This document shows, one piece after another, positions 26,501 through 34,468 of a stretch of 64,000 nt of DNA (within the stretch, counting starts at the first letter, position 1; each line of letters begins with the position of its first letter). Made by a program: the position numbers and the translations under genes. The DNA comes from CAVOOW01 sp963697675 (lineage in GTDB: Bacteria > Actinomycetota > Actinomycetes > JACCUZ01). The stretch covers positions 483,519 through 547,518 of the forward strand of contig CAVOOW010000001.1 in the NCBI GenBank assembly GCA_963697675.1, read 5' to 3'. Below the pieces are notes generated by a model, which worked only from the letters and a program-made list of their open reading frames with translations, had not been told where the DNA came from and did no database searches.

Positions 26501-27276
26501 AACGCACGGGGCAGCCGATGGCCGACCTGGCCGCCGAGCACGAGGGCAAGCAGATCACCTTCGCCGACACGCAGGCGCGTCCGGTGCCGGTCATCACCTC
26601 CCCGGAGTGGTCGGGCTCGGAGACCGGCGGGCGCCGCTACTCGCCGTTCACCATCAACGTGGAGCGGCTCAAACCGTGGCACACGCTGACCGGCCGCCAG
26701 CACTTCTACCTCGACCACGACTGGATGACCGAGCTCGGTGAGGGGTTGCCGGTGTTCCGGCCACCGCTGAACATGAGCATGCTCTTCGGTGAGCCGGCGA
26801 TCGGTGAGACCGGCGAGCTCGGGTTGACGGTGCGCTATCTGACCCCGCACAACAAGTGGTCGATCCACTCCGAGTATCAGGACAACCTGTTCATGCTCAG
26901 CCTCTCGCGGGGCGGCCAGGGCATCTGGATGAGCCAGGAGGACGCCGCCAAGATCGGCGTGCACGACAACGACTGGATCGAGGCCGTCAACCGCAACGGT
27001 GTCGTCGTGGCGCGCGCCATCGTGTCGCACCGGATGCCCGAAGGCACCGTGTACATGTACCACGCGCAGGACCGGCTGATCGACGTCCCGAGGTCGGAGA
27101 CGTCAGGCAAACGGGGCGGCGTCCACAACTCGCTGACCCGACTGCTCATCAAGCCGACACACCTGATCGGCGGATACGCCCAGCTGTCCTTCGCCTTCAA
27201 CTACCTGGGCCCGACGGGGAACCAGCGCGACGAGGTCACCATCATCAGGCGCCGCAGCCAGGAGGTTGCGTACTAA
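23536..27276 (+). CDS. narG: Respiratory nitrate reductase alpha subunit
   Basis: Catalytic Mo-bis-MGD subunit reducing nitrate to nitrite on the cytoplasmic face. 1246 aa, full length for NarG. The FS0 iron-sulfur ligands are His71, Cys75, Cys79 and Cys114, with the same spacing as in E. coli NarG. Ends TAC-TAA; the next gene starts 17 bases later. No frameshift despite its length. First gene of narGHJI-cupin. Confidence 0.97.
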   Translation: MTTGDARPRRAAGAPAALDDPLTEALVKTRRFFTRAEVSDDTRAMFQVGGRQADDFYRDRWSHDKVVRSTHGVNCTGSCSWKVYVKDGIITWESQQTDYPSVGPDSPEYEPRGCPRGAAFSWYTYSPTRVRYPYVRGVLLEMYRAAKARIGDPVLAWADIVSDPERSRRYKQARGKGGLVRASWEEATEMVAAAHVYTIKRFGPDRVAGFSPIPAMSMVSHASGARFVSLIGGSMLSFYDWYADLPVASPQVFGDQTDVPESGDWWDAGYLIMWGSNVPVTRTPDAHWMAEARYRGQKVIAVSPDYADNVKFADEWLAVAPGTDGALAMSMGHVTLKEFFVDRQVPYFTQYVKKYTDLPFLVRLEERDGNYFAGKFLTASDLSGEQDAEHAASNSEHAQFKTVLLDSVTGEAVVPNGSLGFRFGPEGEGRWNLDLAEVDPLLSAAGGPEAPVPVQLPRFDAPDGSAAVLQRGVPVRRVNGHLVTTVFDLMLAQYGVARDGLPGVWPTGYDDAEQPYTPAWQETITGVPAAKAERIGREFAANAEESTGRSMILMGAGTNHWFHSDTIYRAFLTLTTLTGCQGVNGGGWAHYVGQEKCRPVTGWAQLAFGLDWSRPPRQMIQTAYWYLHSDQFRYDQFGADTLSATKGEGQLAGKSTADIIAQSARMGWMPSYPTFDRNPLTLADDAHASGKPVGDYVVDQLTSGDLRFACEDPDGENNYPRVLTVWRANLLGSSGKGSEYFLKHLLGTDSSLRATETPPGARPKDVVWREEAPEGKLDMLLSLDFRMTSTTIFSDVVLPAATWYEKHDLNTTDMHPFIHSFNPAISPPWQTRTDWDAFQTIAQAFSRLAEKHLGVRRDVVAVPLLHDTADEMANPHGVVEDWKHGDCAPVPGRTMPKLVVVERDYPAVGAKMSALGPLMEELGATTKGVTYRVGKEVDYLRRKNGAVRGGPADGRPSLARDVDACETILALSGTTNGHLATQGFRTLEQRTGQPMADLAAEHEGKQITFADTQARPVPVITSPEWSGSETGGRRYSPFTINVERLKPWHTLTGRQHFYLDHDWMTELGEGLPVFRPPLNMSMLFGEPAIGETGELGLTVRYLTPHNKWSIHSEYQDNLFMLSLSRGGQGIWMSQEDAAKIGVHDNDWIEAVNRNGVVVARAIVSHRMPEGTVYMYHAQDRLIDVPRSETSGKRGGVHNSLTRLLIKPTHLIGGYAQLSFAFNYLGPTGNQRDEVTIIRRRSQEVAY

Positions 27277-27292
27277 TGGACGGAACAGCCTG

Positions 27293-28978
27293 ATGAAGGT
27301 CATGGCCCAGATGGCGATGGTGATGAACCTCGACAAGTGCATCGGCTGCCACACCTGCTCGGTGACGTGCAAGCAGGCATGGACCAACCGCAGCGGCGTC
27401 GAGTACGTGTGGTTCAACAACGTCGAGACGCGCCCGGGCCAGGGCTACCCGCGCCGATACGAGGACCAGGAGAAGTGGCGCGGCGGCTGGACTCTGAACA
27501 AGCGCGGCCGGCTCGCACTCAAGGGCGGCGGCCGGTTGCGCAAGCTGCTCACCATCTTCTCCAACCCCACGTTGCCGACGCTCGACGACTACTACCAGCC
27601 GTGGACCTACGACTACGACACCCTCACGAATGCTCCGCTGCAGGAGCACACGCCGGTCGCCCGCCCGAAGTCGTTGATCTCCGGCAAGGACATGAAGATC
27701 GAGTGGTCGGCCAACTGGGACGACGACCTCGGTGGCTCACCGGACCACGGCGACAAGGACGTGATGCTCAAGAACATCGCCGACAAGGTGAAGTTCGAGT
27801 TCGAGCAGACGTTCATGTTCTACCTGCCCCGCATCTGCGAGCACTGCCTGAACCCGTCCTGTGCCGCGTCCTGCCCGTCCGGCGCGATCTACAAGCGGTC
27901 CGAGGACGGCATCGTGCTGGTCGACCAGGACCGCTGCCGTGGCTGGCGGCAATGCGTGAGCGGCTGCCCGTACAAGAAGATCTACTTCAACCACCGGACC
28001 GGCAAGGCCGAGAAGTGCACCTTCTGCTTCCCGCGCATCGAGGTCGGCATCCCGACCGTGTGCTCCGAGACCTGCGTCGGCCGGCTCCGCTACATCGGCC
28101 TGATGCTCTATGACGCCGACAAGGTGCTGGAGGCGGCCTCGGCGGCGGACGACACGGACCTCTACGAAGCGCAGCGGTCGGTTTTCCTCGACCCCAACGA
28201 CCCCGAGGTGGTGCGAGCCGCGGAGCAGGCGGGCATCGCCAGAGACTGGATCCACGCTGCGCAGCGCTCTCCGATCCACGCCCTCATCAACACCTACAAG
28301 GTCGCACTGCCGTTGCACCCGGAATACCGCACGATGCCGATGGTCTGGTACATCCCGCCGCTGTCGCCGGTGGTCGACGTCATCAAGGAGACCGGGCACG
28401 ACGCGGAGGACAAAGGCAACCTGTTCGCGGCGATCGATGCCCTGCGCATCCCGGTCGAGTACCTCTCCGAGCTGTTCACCGCGGGTGAGGTCGCGCCGGT
28501 GGACGCGGTCCTGCGCAAGCTCGCAGCGATGCGGTCCTACATGCGCGACATCAACATGGGCAGGGACGCCGACGAGAGCATCGCGACGGCCGTCGGAATG
28601 ACGGGCGAGCAGATGTATGACATGTACCGGCTGCTCGCCATCGCCAAGTACGACGAGCGCTACGTCATCCCGCCCGCACATGCCGAGCAGGCGCACTCCC
28701 TCGAGGAGCTCGCGACGGAGTGCAGCCTCGACTATGACGGTGGGCCGGGCATGGGCGGCTCCGGCCCGTTCGGTGAAGGGTCCGGCGGAGCGTCACCGAT
28801 CGCCGTCGAGAACTTCCAGATGCTCCAGGTCCGCCAGACGAGCGACACGAACGTCGACCCGGCGGACAGGCAGAGCAGGGTCAACATGCTCAACTGGGAC
28901 GGCAAGGGCGCACCGGAGGGACTCTTTCCGCCCCGATCACCGGGCGACGGCGACGCGACGAGCGGGGGCACGTCGTGA
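27293..28978 (+). CDS. narH: Respiratory nitrate reductase beta subunit
   Basis: Electron-transfer subunit, 561 aa from ATG 27293. Four cysteine clusters are visible: C16-x2-C19-x2-C22-x3-C26 (DKCIGCHTCSVTC), CEHCLNPSCAASCPSGAIYK, RCRGWRQCVSGCPYKKIYFN with the Trp that marks the [3Fe-4S] site, and KCTFCFPR. It passes electrons from NarI haem to NarG. The TGA overlaps the narJ GTG. Confidence 0.96.
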   Translation: MKVMAQMAMVMNLDKCIGCHTCSVTCKQAWTNRSGVEYVWFNNVETRPGQGYPRRYEDQEKWRGGWTLNKRGRLALKGGGRLRKLLTIFSNPTLPTLDDYYQPWTYDYDTLTNAPLQEHTPVARPKSLISGKDMKIEWSANWDDDLGGSPDHGDKDVMLKNIADKVKFEFEQTFMFYLPRICEHCLNPSCAASCPSGAIYKRSEDGIVLVDQDRCRGWRQCVSGCPYKKIYFNHRTGKAEKCTFCFPRIEVGIPTVCSETCVGRLRYIGLMLYDADKVLEAASAADDTDLYEAQRSVFLDPNDPEVVRAAEQAGIARDWIHAAQRSPIHALINTYKVALPLHPEYRTMPMVWYIPPLSPVVDVIKETGHDAEDKGNLFAAIDALRIPVEYLSELFTAGEVAPVDAVLRKLAAMRSYMRDINMGRDADESIATAVGMTGEQMYDMYRLLAIAKYDERYVIPPAHAEQAHSLEELATECSLDYDGGPGMGGSGPFGEGSGGASPIAVENFQMLQVRQTSDTNVDPADRQSRVNMLNWDGKGAPEGLFPPRSPGDGDATSGGTS

Positions 28979-29653
28979 GGCGCGACAGCACCACGGCGCA
29001 CGCCGCGACCTGGCAGATCGCCTCGGTCCTGCTCGGCTACCCCGACGAGGCGCTGGCGGCACAAGCTGCCCGCGCTCGCTGCCCAGATCGACATGTTGCC
29101 CCCGGAGGCCGCACGTCCGCTCACGCTGTTCCTGGACCACGCCCGGGCAGTGCCGACCTTGCAGCTCGCCCAGCACTTCGTCGAGACGTTCGACCTCAAA
29201 CGACGCTGCTGCCTCTACCTCACGTACTACGCCCATGGGGACACCCGTCAGCGGGGCGTGGCGCTGCTGGAGTTCAAGTCGGCCTATCGCCGGGCCGGCC
29301 TCGAGCTCGGCCCGGACGAGCTGCCCGACCACCTCGCCGTCGTGCTGGAGTACGCGGCGACCGATCCTTCCGCCGGGCGGCAGCTGCTGCTGGACCACCG
29401 GGCCGGCATCGAGCTGTTGCGGCTGGCGCTCGAGGACACGCCGTCGCCGTACGCCGACGTGCTCCGGGCGATCACTGCGACGCTGCCGGCACTCGGCGGC
29501 GACGAGCGCGAGGCCGTCCACCGACTGGCCGTGCAGGGCCCACCCACCGAGCAGGTGGGGCTTGCCCCGTTCGGCCCGCCCGAGCAGCTGCCGGTGTCGC
29601 TGCCCTTCCCCACGACCCGGCAGCCCGACCTGACCGGGCCGCGCCGCCGATGA
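28975..29653 (+). CDS. narJ: Nitrate reductase assembly chaperone NarJ (frameshifted)
   Basis: System-specific chaperone needed for cofactor insertion into NarG; not part of the final enzyme. GTG start 28975 overlaps the narH stop (GTGA). The first 30 codons (TAHAATWQIASVLLGYP) are in one frame and the rest (LPPEAARPLTLFLDHARAVP, QLAQHFVETFDLKRRCCLYL) in the next; dropping one base near 29060 gives about 225 aa, as usual. Stop overlaps the narI start. Confidence 0.9.
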
Positions 29654-30402
29654 GCGCCGCCGCCAGCTCCGCCGACGTCGGGGCAGTCGACACCCTGCTG
29701 TGGGTGGCGGTCCCGTACATCTGCCTCGCCGTGTTCGCTGTCGGGCACTTCTGGCGCTATCGCTACGACAAGTTCGGCTGGACGACGCGGTCGTCGCAGC
29801 TCTATGAGTCACGGTTGTTGCGTCTCGGCAGTCCGCTGTTCCACTTCGGCCTCCTGTTCGTCGTCGGCGGCCACGTGATGGGGCTGGGCGTGCCGGCGTC
29901 GTGGACCGAGAAAGCCGGCATCTCCGAAGACATGTACCACGCGACTGCGGTCGGATCGGGCTCGATCGCCGGGTTCTGCACGTTGGTCGGCATGGCGATC
30001 CTCATCTACCGCCGCCGCACCGTCGGGCCGGTGTTCTCCGCCACCACCAAGATGGACAAGGCCATGTACCTGGTGCTCGCGACCGTGATCGTCCTCGGTC
30101 TCGTGAACACCGTCATCGCGAACCTCGTCGGTCACTACGACTATCGCCAGGGCGTGTCGGTGTGGTTCCGCGGCATCTTCCTGCTCGACCCGCATCCGGC
30201 TCTGATGGCAGAGGCACCGATAGGTTTCCAGCTGCACGCTCTGGCCGCGTTCCTGCTCTTCGCGCTGTGGCCGTTCACGCGGCTGGTGCACGTCTTCAGC
30301 GCACCGCTGGGCTACCTGACACGGCCCTATATCGTTTACCGTTCCCGCGACGTCCAGCTCGGTAGCCGGAAACCGCGCCGCGGTTGGGAGCGTGTGGGAT
30401 GA
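29650..30402 (+). CDS. narI: Respiratory nitrate reductase gamma subunit (cytochrome b)
   Basis: 250 aa, five membrane helices, binds two b haems and oxidises menaquinol. Haem-ligand histidines are in FHFGLLFVVGGHVMG and in GFQLHALAAF plus the following helix end TRLVHVFS. ATG 29650 overlaps the narJ TGA and its own stop overlaps the cupin start, so narHJI-cupin are translationally coupled. Confidence 0.95.
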   Translation: MSAAASSADVGAVDTLLWVAVPYICLAVFAVGHFWRYRYDKFGWTTRSSQLYESRLLRLGSPLFHFGLLFVVGGHVMGLGVPASWTEKAGISEDMYHATAVGSGSIAGFCTLVGMAILIYRRRTVGPVFSATTKMDKAMYLVLATVIVLGLVNTVIANLVGHYDYRQGVSVWFRGIFLLDPHPALMAEAPIGFQLHALAAFLLFALWPFTRLVHVFSAPLGYLTRPYIVYRSRDVQLGSRKPRRGWERVG

Positions 30403-30728
30403 ACAAGATCAGCCTCGACGCCGTGGCCCGCGAACAGGGCAAGAAGGCCGCGGCCGCGGACAGCGGAAGGAGCGCCGAGACCGTGTGCGGGGGCCACGAG
30501 AAGGCACTGCGCCAGACCGTGATCGCCATGAACGCGGGCGTCGAGCTCGCCGAGCACGAGAACCCCGGCGAGGCCACGGTGCTGGTGCTGTCGGGCCGCG
30601 TCGAGCTCCGGAGCAACGGGGTGTCCTGGGCCGGTCGCAGGGGTGACCTGCTGACCGTTCCGGACGACCGGCACAGCCTCCACGCGCTGGAGGCTTCCGC
30701 GGTGCTGCTGACCGTCGTCAAGAAGTAA
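30399..30728 (+). CDS. Small cupin-domain protein, last gene of the nar operon
   Basis: 109 aa; start ATG overlaps the narI stop. The second half is a single cupin barrel (VLVLSGRVELRSNGVSWAGR, DRHSLHALE) with His residues that could bind a metal. Its place after narI suggests a part in nitrate respiration or nitrite/NO response; no biochemical role is known to me. Confidence 0.75.
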   Translation: MNKISLDAVAREQGKKAAAADSGRSAETVCGGHEKALRQTVIAMNAGVELAEHENPGEATVLVLSGRVELRSNGVSWAGRRGDLLTVPDDRHSLHALEASAVLLTVVKK

Positions 30729-30751
30729 ACCCTTGCGGGCCTCCGCGGTGA

Positions 30752-31978
30752 CTAGAGACTGCCGAGCGGAACCGCCACGTCGGCCAGCCGACGGGGATCG
30801 ACCTTTCGCCGGGAAGTGATGAGCTCTTCGATGGGTCTCGTGACGTCCCAGACGTTGACGTTCATGCCGGCGAGCACTCGTCCGTCGGCCAGCCAGAAGG
30901 CCACGAACTCGCGGGCGGCGACGTCGCCGCGGAACACGATCTCGTCATAGCCGTCGGGCTCGACGTAGCCGGTGTACTCCATGCCGACGTCGTACTGGTC
31001 GCTGAAGAAGTAGGGCAGCCGGTCGAAGCTGACGTCCTGGCCGAGCATGGCCTTGGCAGCGGCCGCGCCCTGGCGTCGGGCGTTCGCCCAGTGCTCGACG
31101 CGCAGGTGGCGGGCGAGCCACGGGTGATAGGCGTTGGCGACATCACCGGCGGCATAGATCGCCGGGTGGGACGTCTGCAGCCGCTCGTTCACCCGGATGC
31201 CGTTGTCCATCTCGAGGCCGGCGTCCGCGGCGAGGTAGTCGTTCGGGGAGATGCCGACACCGACGAGGACGAGGTCGGCGTCGAGCCGCGACCCGTCGCC
31301 GAGCCTGACACCGGTCACGCGACCGTCCGCACCCGTGACGGCCTCGACCTGGACGCCGCAGCGAAGGTCCACCTCGTGGTCGAGATGGAGGTCGGCGAAG
31401 AACTGGGCAACGTCGTAGCCGAGAACCCGAAGCAGCGGCAGCTTGGCCTGCTCGAGGACGGTTACCTCCAGTCCGGCGGCCCGCGCGGCCGACGCCGTCT
31501 CGAGGCCGATCCAGCCGGCCCCGATGATGACGACGCGTGGACCCGTCGCAAACGCCGCCCTGAGCTTCTCGCTGTCCTCCAGTCGCCGCAGATACAAGAC
31601 GCCATCCAGGTCGGCGCCTGGCAGGCGCAGACTGCGTGGAGTGGCGCCCGTCGTCAGCAGCAACGCGTCGTACGGGACCACGTTCTTGTCAGCGAGGGTC
31701 AGATTCCTTGCATCGCGATGGATGCGGGTGACTGCAGTCCCGAGTCGCAGGTCGACGTCGTTCTCGGCATACCAGTTCTCCTGATGGACGAACACCTTCT
31801 CTCGGTCGGTCTCTCCCAGCAGGAGCCCCTTGGACAGTGGTGGACGCTCGTATGGCCGCTGCGACTCATCACCGAGCAAGGTGATCCGGCCCGTGAAACC
31901 CTCGTCGCGCAGGGTCTGCGCAGCAGTGGCTCCGGCGAGACTGGCGCCGACGATGACAAAGCTCGGGGTTGTGCTCAC
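30752..31978 (-). CDS. FAD-dependent NAD(P)H oxidoreductase (ferredoxin/rubredoxin reductase type)
   Basis: 408 aa. FAD-binding GxGxxA-like segment FVIVGASLAGATAA at the N-terminus, the PYERPPLSKG motif typical of ferredoxin reductases of dioxygenase systems, NAD-binding VVIIGAGWIGLETA at mid-protein, and the second FAD contact IYAAGDVANA. It passes electrons from NAD(P)H to a ferredoxin or small redox protein. Third gene after doxX and folE on the same strand, 30 bases beyond folE. Confidence 0.9.
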   Translation of the reverse strand: MSTTPSFVIVGASLAGATAAQTLRDEGFTGRITLLGDESQRPYERPPLSKGLLLGETDREKVFVHQENWYAENDVDLRLGTAVTRIHRDARNLTLADKNVVPYDALLLTTGATPRSLRLPGADLDGVLYLRRLEDSEKLRAAFATGPRVVIIGAGWIGLETASAARAAGLEVTVLEQAKLPLLRVLGYDVAQFFADLHLDHEVDLRCGVQVEAVTGADGRVTGVRLGDGSRLDADLVLVGVGISPNDYLAADAGLEMDNGIRVNERLQTSHPAIYAAGDVANAYHPWLARHLRVEHWANARRQGAAAAKAMLGQDVSFDRLPYFFSDQYDVGMEYTGYVEPDGYDEIVFRGDVAAREFVAFWLADGRVLAGMNVNVWDVTRPIEELITSRRKVDPRRLADVAVPLGSL

Positions 31979-32008
31979 TGGTCAGAACTCCTTGAAACAG
32001 AAGGCGAT

Positions 32009-32656
32009 CTAGCCGGTACGCGCGGTGTGACCCTGCGTCGCGAGCGCGAAGAACTCGGCGCGCGAACGTGCGTCATCACGCAACAGGCCATGGACTGCTG
32101 ACGTCACGGTGCTGGCGCCGGCCGCACGTACGCCTCGCATGGTCATGCACAGGTGCTCGGCCTCCACCACGACGCCCACCCCGCGCGGCGCGAGGTTGGT
32201 CTGCAGCCAGTCCGCCACCTGCTTGGTGAGGCGCTCCTGGACCTGCGGGCGCCGCGCGAACATCTCGACGACCCGTGCCAGCTTGGAGAGGCCGAGGATG
32301 CGTTCACCGGGCAGGTAGCCGACGTGCGCCACACCGACGAACGGGAGCATGTGGTGCTCGCAGACCGAGTGCACCGGGATGGACCGGGCCAGCACGAGCT
32401 CGTCGTACCCCTCGTCGTTGGGAAACGTGGTCAGGTCGAACGGGCGCGGGGCGAACATCTCGGCGTACGCACGCGCCATGCGACCCGGGGTGGCGCGCAG
32501 GCTCTCGGAGTCCAGGGACAACCCGAGAGCCGACAGGAATGCCTCAGCCGCCTGCTCGGCAACAACCAGGTCGACGGGTGAGCGGTCGTGCAGCACACGC
32601 AGCGGCGGAACGGCTGCCTTCTCCGAGGTGGCACGCTGCTCGGCAACGGCGGTCAC
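32009..32656 (-). CDS. folE: GTP cyclohydrolase I
   Basis: Converts GTP to 7,8-dihydroneopterin triphosphate, the first step to tetrahydrofolate or tetrahydrobiopterin. 215 aa from GTG 32656, which overlaps the doxX stop (GTGA). Zinc ligands are Cys99 and His102 (HSVCEHHMLPF) and Cys170 (EHLCMTMRGV); the catalytic His is in the same block. Unusual setting: not with folP/folB/folK but between a DoxX membrane protein and an FAD reductase behind a redox-type regulator, so it may be a stress-induced second copy (inference). Confidence 0.93.
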   Translation of the reverse strand: MTAVAEQRATSEKAAVPPLRVLHDRSPVDLVVAEQAAEAFLSALGLSLDSESLRATPGRMARAYAEMFAPRPFDLTTFPNDEGYDELVLARSIPVHSVCEHHMLPFVGVAHVGYLPGERILGLSKLARVVEMFARRPQVQERLTKQVADWLQTNLAPRGVGVVVEAEHLCMTMRGVRAAGASTVTSAVHGLLRDDARSRAEFFALATQGHTARTG

Positions 32657-33105
32657 GCCGCCGGCCTGTCCGCAGCCTTGCGCGCGTAGGTCGCGGGGAA
32701 CACGGTCGCGAGGCGGGCCAGGGCCAGCGCGGCGACGAACAGGCCGAAGTCGCGAAGCGCGATGTCGTAGAAGCCGGGGATCAGCAACAGGTTGAGGATG
32801 ATGCCGGCCAGCCACGCGGCGACGACATAGCCGCCGAGGCGTGGATGCAAGGCCACGAGCACGCCAGCGGCGATCTCCACGACACCGACCATCAGCATCG
32901 CCTGGTGGGCAGTGCCGGGGACCAGGTCGTTGAGGGTCGGCGCCAGGTAGACCTTCCAGTCGGTGAGCACGTCGAAGAACTTGTCCAGTCCGAACACGAC
33001 CGGAGCGAGCGTGAAGGCAGTGCGGAGCAACAGGAACGCCTGGTAGGCGGGGTCGGTCAGGACGGCGCTACGGGCGGCTGTCTCGGGCTGGGTGCGGGTG
33101 GTCAT
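32653..33105 (-). CDS. DoxX-like membrane protein
   Basis: 150 aa, four predicted membrane helices (LLLRTAFTLAPVVFGLDKFF, AMLMVGVVEIAAGVLVALHP and two more). ATG 33105 has GGAGG seven bases upstream. In mycobacteria a DoxX protein associates with SseA and SodA in oxidative-stress defence; other DoxX members are quinol oxidase subunits. First gene of doxX-folE-reductase, with the 30-bp dyad operator over its promoter. Confidence 0.82.
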   Translation of the reverse strand: MTTRTQPETAARSAVLTDPAYQAFLLLRTAFTLAPVVFGLDKFFDVLTDWKVYLAPTLNDLVPGTAHQAMLMVGVVEIAAGVLVALHPRLGGYVVAAWLAGIILNLLLIPGFYDIALRDFGLFVAALALARLATVFPATYARKAADRPAA

Positions 33106-33119
33106 CTCATTGCCTCCAC

Positions 33120-33149
33120 GTCTAAAGGACACTAGAGTGGACGTTAGAC
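33120..33149. promoter_or_regulatory. 30-bp dyad operator between doxX and the SufR-like regulator
   Basis: GTCTAA-N4-CACT-ag-AGTG-N4-TTAGAC: two nested, exactly symmetric inverted repeats. It covers the -10 and expected start site of the doxX promoter, which suits repression by the divergent regulator. Confidence 0.65.
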
Positions 33150-33169
33150 CTCCTAGCGTCTTACGTCAA
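33141..33169 (-). promoter_or_regulatory. Candidate doxX-folE promoter (TTGACG-N17-TAACGT)
   Basis: On the minus strand TTGACG (33169-33164) and TAACGT (33146-33141) are 17 bases apart, a good housekeeping promoter. Transcription would start near 33134, inside the dyad operator. Confidence 0.5.
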
Positions 33170-33196
33170 TGAATCTGTCTCTTAGAAAGGACCGGG

Positions 33197-33895
33197 ATGG
33201 GCTCCGACGACTTCGCCGGCCGCGTGGCCGGGGTGGCAGCGCTCGCCGAGCCGGTTCGCCGCGACCTCTACCTGTTCGTCGTCGACCAGCCGGATGCCGT
33301 CAGCCGCGACCAGGCGGCCGCCGGCGCCGGTGTCGCCCGGCACACGGCGAAGTTCCACCTGGACAAACTGGTCACGGACGGCCTGCTCGTCACGGAGTTC
33401 CGCAGGCTGTCCGGGCGGCGCGGGCCCGGTGCGGGACGGCCGGCGAAGCTGTACCGGCGGGCCGACGGTGAGGTCGCGGTGTCCTTGCCGGAGCGGCACT
33501 ACGACCTTGCCGGCGCACTGCTCGCGGAGGCCATCGAGCGTTCCGTTCAGCACGGGACGGCCGTGCTCGACGCTCTCGACGACGCCGCCGCAGCATTCGG
33601 CGCGACGCTGGGCGAGCGGGCTCGCGCCGCGGCCGAGGCGGCGCCCGGTGAGGAAAAGCCGCAGGACGCGACCTGCGCCGTGTTAGCCGCGTCCGGCTAT
33701 GAGCCACACGTGCACGACGGCACGATCCTGTTGCGCAACTGCCCGTTTCACGCTCTTGCCAAGGAGCACACGGACCTCGTGTGCGGCATGAACCTCGCCC
33801 TGGTCCAGGCGGTGACCGACCGCCTGGGCGGGACCCTCACTCCGCGGCTCGACCCCGACGAGAGCCGCTGCTGCGTGGTCGTCGACGTGGGCTGA
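33197..33895 (+). CDS. SufR-like winged-helix regulator with cluster-type cysteines
   Basis: 232 aa; AAAGG precedes the ATG. An N-terminal winged helix-turn-helix lies at about residues 12-75 (VARHTAKFHLDKLVTDGLLV). C-terminal cysteines are Cys182 and Cys195, spaced C-x12-C as in SufR iron-sulfur repressors (RNCPFH, LVCGMN), plus Cys160 and Cys225-Cys226. SufR proteins bind a [4Fe-4S] cluster and repress suf genes; no suf genes are here, so this paralogue probably controls doxX-folE-reductase through the dyad operator (inference). It may sense iron, O2 or NO. Confidence 0.8.
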   Translation: MGSDDFAGRVAGVAALAEPVRRDLYLFVVDQPDAVSRDQAAAGAGVARHTAKFHLDKLVTDGLLVTEFRRLSGRRGPGAGRPAKLYRRADGEVAVSLPERHYDLAGALLAEAIERSVQHGTAVLDALDDAAAAFGATLGERARAAAEAAPGEEKPQDATCAVLAASGYEPHVHDGTILLRNCPFHALAKEHTDLVCGMNLALVQAVTDRLGGTLTPRLDPDESRCCVVVDVG

Positions 33896-33953
33896 GGCGG
33901 GTTGGCGCGCCGGTCCGCTCAGCCGGCCGGATGGCTGGACCGCTCGGCAGTCG

Positions 33954-34271
33954 TCAGGTGCTGCTGGCCGTGGCTACCCCTGAGCCCGCGCGCAGATCCA
34001 GGTGACCCGGGTTTTCCAACGGGCGCCAGGCGGGGTCGTAGTCCGGGTGGTCGGCGAACACCGAGGCCAGGTCGCGAATGTTCTCGAGCAGCGGAGCGAC
34101 GTCTCCCATCGGCGCGTCCCGATAGCGCCGCACGATGCGCTGCTTGGACGCAACCTCGCGCAGGGTCCGCTGGTCGTAGTTGGCCTCGGGCACCGGCAGG
34201 GCGCCCGCATGGGTCGCGCTGTGCCGGTCCTCGGCGAGCCGGGCTTCGAGGAAGTCGACGATCGTTGTCAT
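33954..34271 (-). CDS. DUF6221-like hypothetical protein
   Basis: 105 aa from ATG 34271 with AGGTGG upstream. Begins MTTIVDFLEARLAEDRHSAT and contains ASKQRIVRRY and a tail FADHPDYDPAWRP, the pattern of DUF6221 proteins that are scattered in actinobacterial genomes, often near mobile DNA. Function unknown. Confidence 0.7.
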   Translation of the reverse strand: MTTIVDFLEARLAEDRHSATHAGALPVPEANYDQRTLREVASKQRIVRRYRDAPMGDVAPLLENIRDLASVFADHPDYDPAWRPLENPGHLDLRAGSGVATASST

Positions 34272-34468
34272 GTGGCCACCTGTCTTGCCCCGCGTCGTAC
34301 CCGCGCCTTCTTCCTCTCCACCGCGGTCGGCCCCACACCAGCGACGCGACAAGTTGGCGAAGAATTGACCGAGGCACCGGTCCCACTCCCTCCCCCCACC
34401 GGGGAAATGGAACCGGCGCCGTCCAAGGTTCGGACGGGGCTCTACCCGCTCCGATCTGTGTGCCGCGG

